Source: Clostridia bacterium
GTDB lineage: Bacteria > Bacillota > Clostridia > Oscillospirales > Butyricicoccaceae
DNA length: 64,000 bases
Direction: 5' to 3'
Assembly: GCA_017559995.1 (NCBI GenBank)
Contig: JAFYPP010000041.1
Span: 1 to 64,000 of the forward strand
Made by a program: the position numbers and the translations under genes. The notes under the pieces are model-generated. The model saw only the letters and a program-made list of their open reading frames with translations, was not told the DNA's origin and searched no databases. This document shows, piece after piece, positions 62,348 through 64,000 of this stretch. How positions within the stretch are numbered: position 1 is the first letter of the stretch; each line of letters starts with the position of its first letter.

Positions 62348-62860
62348 CTATTGTTTCATTTTGGATATCACGATCCGATCGGCCGACAGACCGGTCAGCG
62401 ATTGGATGACCTCTGTAACCGCCAATTTCACGGCAGCCCGGTCGCCTCCTTCACAAACCACCACGGCCCCCCGATAAACCGGCCCATGGCGCCGCAGGGG
62501 CACAGGCACCTGCCCTCCGTTTTCGGAAAGGGTGACCAGTTCCTGCTGGCGGTTTTGACTGCTGCTTTCTTGTGAAACCGTCTGACTTTCGCTTCGGTCA
62601 TAAGCGTATTCGGTCTCCCCTTCCCGCGCCACCGTCAGCAGAACCCTTGCCTTTCCCACCCCGTCCATATCCTCCAGGATCGCCTGCAATCGCAGTTCCA
62701 GATCGGCCTGTTCTGTCCGTGCAGATTCGCCGGGCTGTGCATCCGGCGTTTCGCTCTGCGGCCACAACAGCAGCGCCAGTCCCACAGCGCAGATCAGCAG
62801 GAGGTACTTATACTTATCGAAAAGATCGTGTAAATATGTCTGGATTTGATCGTGCTTCAT
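62348..62860 (-). CDS. spoIIIAG: Stage III sporulation protein AG
   Basis: Ring-forming component of the SpoIIIA-SpoIIQ channel. A short cytoplasmic N-terminus, a membrane helix (YLLLICAVGLALLLW, residues about 20-34), then an external ring-building domain with MDGVGKARVLLTVAREGETE and GAVVVCEGGDRAAVKLAVT. 170 residues. Overlaps spoIIIAF by ATGA. Confidence 0.92.
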   Translation of the reverse strand: MKHDQIQTYLHDLFDKYKYLLLICAVGLALLLWPQSETPDAQPGESARTEQADLELRLQAILEDMDGVGKARVLLTVAREGETEYAYDRSESQTVSQESSSQNRQQELVTLSENGGQVPVPLRRHGPVYRGAVVVCEGGDRAAVKLAVTEVIQSLTGLSADRIVISKMKQ

Positions 62861-63339
62861 GGCATTGCCTCCCGTACCGTCACCTGCTGACCGTCGATCG
62901 CCAGTTGGGAGCAGATCACTGCCCGCAGTTCGGTCAGTTTTTCCCGTGTTCCGCTTTGATACACGACTTCCACCTGCCGTACCGTTACACGGTTCTCGCC
63001 ATCGGCAGCGCAAGTTACCGAAAACCTGCAAAGAAGTCCCATATCGGCTGCCACCTCCTCCAAACGGCGTTCCAAATCGGCCTCGGTTTGCCGGAGGGTC
63101 GCCAGAAGCGCTTCTTCCTGCGCTTCGGCTACCCGCTGCCCGGCCTGTTCCTCGTACCGGCTCAAATCAAGAGCAGGGATGGGCATCCGCTGCAGGGTAG
63201 TCAGCAGAACGATCACCGTTACGCAGGCACAGCCCAGCCGAAGGATCTCTTTTTGTCCGCCGCCGCCCACCGCCAGCAAACCGCCGCACACCAATCCCAG
63301 CGCGGTGATCCGGTACAGCGCGTCCATCACGGCGCTCAT
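62857..63339 (-). CDS. spoIIIAF: Stage III sporulation protein AF
   Basis: Membrane component of the SpoIIIA channel. Two hydrophobic helices near the N-terminus (ITALGLVCGGLLAVGG and LGCACVTVIVLLTTL) precede a soluble ring-building-like domain with ENRVTVRQVEVVYQ. 160 residues. Overlaps spoIIIAE by ATGA. Confidence 0.88.
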   Translation of the reverse strand: MSAVMDALYRITALGLVCGGLLAVGGGGQKEILRLGCACVTVIVLLTTLQRMPIPALDLSRYEEQAGQRVAEAQEEALLATLRQTEADLERRLEEVAADMGLLCRFSVTCAADGENRVTVRQVEVVYQSGTREKLTELRAVICSQLAIDGQQVTVREAMP

Positions 63340-64000
63340 GTCCCCGTCACCAGCATCCCTACCACGATGGTGATGAACTGTGCCGCGCAGCAGGCGGTCA
63401 ACATCCCGATCAGCATGGAGTAGACCCCCGACAATCCATCCAGCATGGCTTTACAGCCCCCTTCCGAAAATGATGAAGCGAACACCGACAGGATCCGAAA
63501 GGCCACCATGTGGCAAACGCCTCTGATCAACGGCGTCAGGCAGATCGCCACCGCGCCCAAAAAGCCCATCAGCCCCACACTGCTCCGCAAAATCGCCGCC
63601 CCGGACAGAATGGTCTCCGACGCGCCGGCGATCACGCTGCCCACCAGCGGCACCGTACTGCTCAGGCTTTGGGCGGTTTTTACCGCGGCGGCATCCGCGG
63701 CACCGGTGACCAGTCCGGTAAAGGACAGATAGGTGAAATAGACCGTCAAAAACACTCGAAAAAAGGTAGTCATCGCCCATTTCCCCAGGCCGGCCGCCTG
63801 CCGCAGCATATCGTTTTCGCCGATCACACTTCCGTAGATCAGCAGCAAATACAACGTCACCCACGGCAAAAACACCCGTAATGCCAATTGAAACAGCAGG
63901 TCGGAAAACAGCATCGACGCCCCTGCAGCTGCCACCGCGCTGGCCGGTTTCCCAGCAGCGGCTGATGCCGCCGCGAACACGCCGCAAAAGACTTTGGTGA
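63336..64000 (-). CDS. spoIIIAE: Stage III sporulation protein AE, partial
   Basis: Polytopic membrane protein of the SpoIIIA channel, required for late forespore gene expression. About 220 C-terminal residues are visible; the frame stays open to the window edge, so the N-terminal half is missing. Seen are several hydrophobic helices, SLSSTVPLVGSVIAGASETI and LLIYGSVIGENDMLRQAAGL. The neighbours spoIIIAF-AG-AH confirm the identity. Confidence 0.92.
   Translation of the reverse strand, partial: TKVFCGVFAAASAAAGKPASAVAAAGASMLFSDLLFQLALRVFLPWVTLYLLLIYGSVIGENDMLRQAAGLGKWAMTTFFRVFLTVYFTYLSFTGLVTGAADAAAVKTAQSLSSTVPLVGSVIAGASETILSGAAILRSSVGLMGFLGAVAICLTPLIRGVCHMVAFRILSVFASSFSEGGCKAMLDGLSGVYSMLIGMLTACCAAQFITIVVGMLVTGT

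Noticed and set aside
57498-64000. Transferred or mobile segment at the right end
   Set aside because: Gene order and composition are the vertical Firmicutes pattern; no repeats, integrases or att-like sites.

Overview
The window looks like a chromosomal stretch from an anaerobic, endospore-forming member of the Clostridia with a G+C-rich genome, most plausibly Oscillospiraceae/Ruminococcaceae. The evidence is spore genes (spoIIIAE-AF-AG-AH, cotJABC, ypeB, a SleB-domain hydrolase), a pyruvate:ferredoxin oxidoreductase, a Phe T-box, ThyX, RNase M5, OrtAB, and the Firmicutes order recN-argR-nadK-tlyA-dxs-ispA-xseB-xseA-nusB-asp23-spoIIIA. The genus is inference. I see no tRNA, rRNA, CRISPR array, insertion sequence or prophage.

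Layout. 1-7.2 kb: end of nifJ, a DUF2508-like small gene, parE-parC, and an Amidase_6 protein whose Shine-Dalgarno lies inside a terminator-like hairpin. 7.2-12.9 kb: a uracil permease behind a leader-peptide/attenuator region, then a Phe T-box driving pheS-pheT. 12.9-16.3 kb: ireB, an unknown gene plus SH3/NlpC-P60 hydrolase behind WalR-like boxes, a phosphodiesterase, and three small unknown proteins. 16.3-20.4 kb (minus): trpS-wecA/tagO-wecB-unknown membrane protein. 20.5-27.2 kb: ypeB, then a divergent island of XRE-cupin regulator plus M20D amidohydrolase facing NhaC transporter plus ortA-ortB. 27.2-34.1 kb (minus): alaS-hit-comEC-holA-rnmV. 34.2-40.9 kb (minus): tagA-thyX-tmk-GNAT-fau-CPBP-mltG-U32, with the U32 gene broken by a one-base frameshift in a G run. 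41-52 kb: CPBP protease, nth, SleB-domain hydrolase, radical SAM protein plus pepV, nadE, PNPOx-nudix-def-GNAT, Amidase_3 and cotJABC. 51.8-64 kb (minus): the spoIIIA, nusB, xse, isoprenoid and recN block.

Functional themes. Envelope growth and remodelling recur (tagA, wecA, wecB, mltG, several cell-wall hydrolases). So do translation and tRNA charging (pheST, trpS, alaS, def), DNA topology and repair (parEC, nth, recN, xseAB, holA), and sporulation. The most unusual parts are the leader peptide overlapping the attenuator before the uracil permease, the ortAB/NhaC/M20D/XRE-cupin island without the rest of the ornithine pathway, and WalR-like direct repeats before two different cell-wall hydrolase units.
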